Shown here in pieces: positions 50,329 to 50,759 of a stretch of DNA of 50,759 bases. The stretch's first letter is position 1; each line of letters begins with the position of its first letter. The position numbers and the translations under genes were made by a program. The notes under the pieces were generated by a model, which saw nothing but the letters and a program-made list of their open reading frames with translations, had not been told where the DNA came from and ran no database searches. Source of the stretch: Nitrospinae bacterium AH_259_B05_G02_I21 (GTDB lineage: Bacteria; JADFOP01); contig JALLOF010000009.1 in NCBI GenBank assembly GCA_027717595.1, positions 1 through 50,759 of the forward strand. Reading direction: 5' to 3'.

Positions 50329-50434
50329 AGCGCCAACATTATATCACAACGCTCTCCCCACACGGCAACAAATATACCAACGCGCAAGCGTTCACGGCGG
50401 GCCCGGCATCCAGGCCCCGTGGGGAAAGGTCCCC

Positions 50435-50759
50435 CTACTGGATAAGCACGGGTGCCGAGAGGCTATTGTTGGGTGGGGTGTTTTCGTCCTCGCTTACGAT
50501 GAGGTCTGGGGAGGAGAACTCGACAATCTGCACCGTGATGTAGCGCTTGCTCTTCGGGCCGATGAGCTTAAAACTCTGGATGATGGCTCCGACGAAGTCC
50601 ACCACCCGGAAGCTCGTCGTCGCCCCCTCACCCGTCACCTGATCGAAGACGGAAAACAACACCGGGTGGCCGAGACGCGAGTTGAGCGCGCCGCTCAGCG
50701 AATTGCCCGAGATGCCCGGGTCGCCTTCCACATTGACGTAGCCCGCGCTTTCGGGGATG
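50435..50759 (-). CDS. TadG-like Flp/Tad pilus-assembly protein, 5' part outside window
   Basis: The open frame continues past the right edge, and only the last ~107 residues are seen. The sequence NSRLGHPVLFSVFDQVTGEG, then TSFRVVDFVGAIIQSFKLIG and KRYITVQIVEF, resembles the C-terminal part of TadG/TadE-type minor pilins (Tad = tight adherence), which are inner-membrane-anchored proteins with a periplasmic domain. It ends in a Ser/Asn-rich stretch. The assignment rests on overall pattern, so moderate confidence. Confidence 0.55.
   Translation of the reverse strand, partial: IPESAGYVNVEGDPGISGNSLSGALNSRLGHPVLFSVFDQVTGEGATTSFRVVDFVGAIIQSFKLIGPKSKRYITVQIVEFSSPDLIVSEDENTPPNNSLSAPVLIQ

Noticed and set aside
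1-50759. CRISPR arrays, complete insertion sequences, prophage structural genes, rRNA
   Set aside because: No regularly spaced 25-40-base repeats, transposase motifs, phage head or tail genes, or rRNA signatures were seen on either strand; only integrase fragments and short repeats are present.

Overview
The window comes from a GC-rich, Gram-negative bacterial chromosome. An LptD outer-membrane LPS-assembly protein, a Tad-pilus-type protein at the right edge and many exported proteins support the double membrane. Three tRNA genes, housekeeping genes and many single-gene transcription units point to a chromosome rather than a plasmid or phage. The mix of B12-type radical SAM enzymes, an extended Suf locus, a DPSL ferritin and a chlorite-dismutase-fold protein would fit an under-sampled environmental lineage such as Tectomicrobia, Nitrospinota or NC10; that placement is an inference and is not proven by anything seen here.

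Layout. 1-2.6 kb: a truncated nuclease gene, two AT-richer exported or anchored proteins, and a membrane-anchored SNase-fold protein that has lost its catalytic residues. 2.7-8.3 kb: tRNA-Cys, an aldo/keto reductase, a partial copy of tRNA-Cys, a B12/radical SAM protein, a cyclase-FHA fusion, MsrB, and a small protein resembling an inactivated metallopeptidase. 8.3-11.5 kb: the oxidative pentose-phosphate operon gnd-zwf-pgl. 11.8-15 kb: a CBS-domain gene remnant, then a metal ABC transporter operon led by a ribbon-helix-helix regulator with a Cys/His tail; a perfect palindrome lies inside its promoter. 15.2-16.9 kb: two small genes and a chimeric iorA'-'iorB relic. 17.3-27 kb: a long minus-strand iron-sulfur/iron region, with nadA upstream of sufR-sufC-sufB-sufD, then a rhodanese, DPSL ferritin, 2Fe-2S ferredoxin, NifU-like scaffold, Rieske protein and Cld-family protein. 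No cysteine desulfurase gene is present.

27.4-36.3 kb is the most mobile part. It has a second B12/radical SAM gene and tRNA-Leu(TAA), followed by two tyrosine-integrase C-terminal remnants that bracket an AT-rich SGNH-hydrolase gene. Next is an acyl-CoA ligase whose last 72 bp are repeated 2.9 kb downstream, bracketing a phosphodiesterase gene and a DUF6454-like gene. An array of TTAGACAC/GTGTCTAA repeats follows. 36.4-50.8 kb returns to ordinary chromosome: amrS, N-formylglutamate amidohydrolase, an acyl-CoA carboxylase beta subunit, lptD, gmk, an SH3 protein, an orphan adenine methyltransferase, apgM, tRNA-Leu(GAG) and two small minus-strand genes.

Candidate sigma70-type promoters with 16-18 bp spacers precede many transcription units and decide several start codons. 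The strongest leads for something new are the SufS-less Suf/iron locus, the RHH-Cys/His regulator and its operator, and the 72-bp-repeat island at the ligase 3' end.
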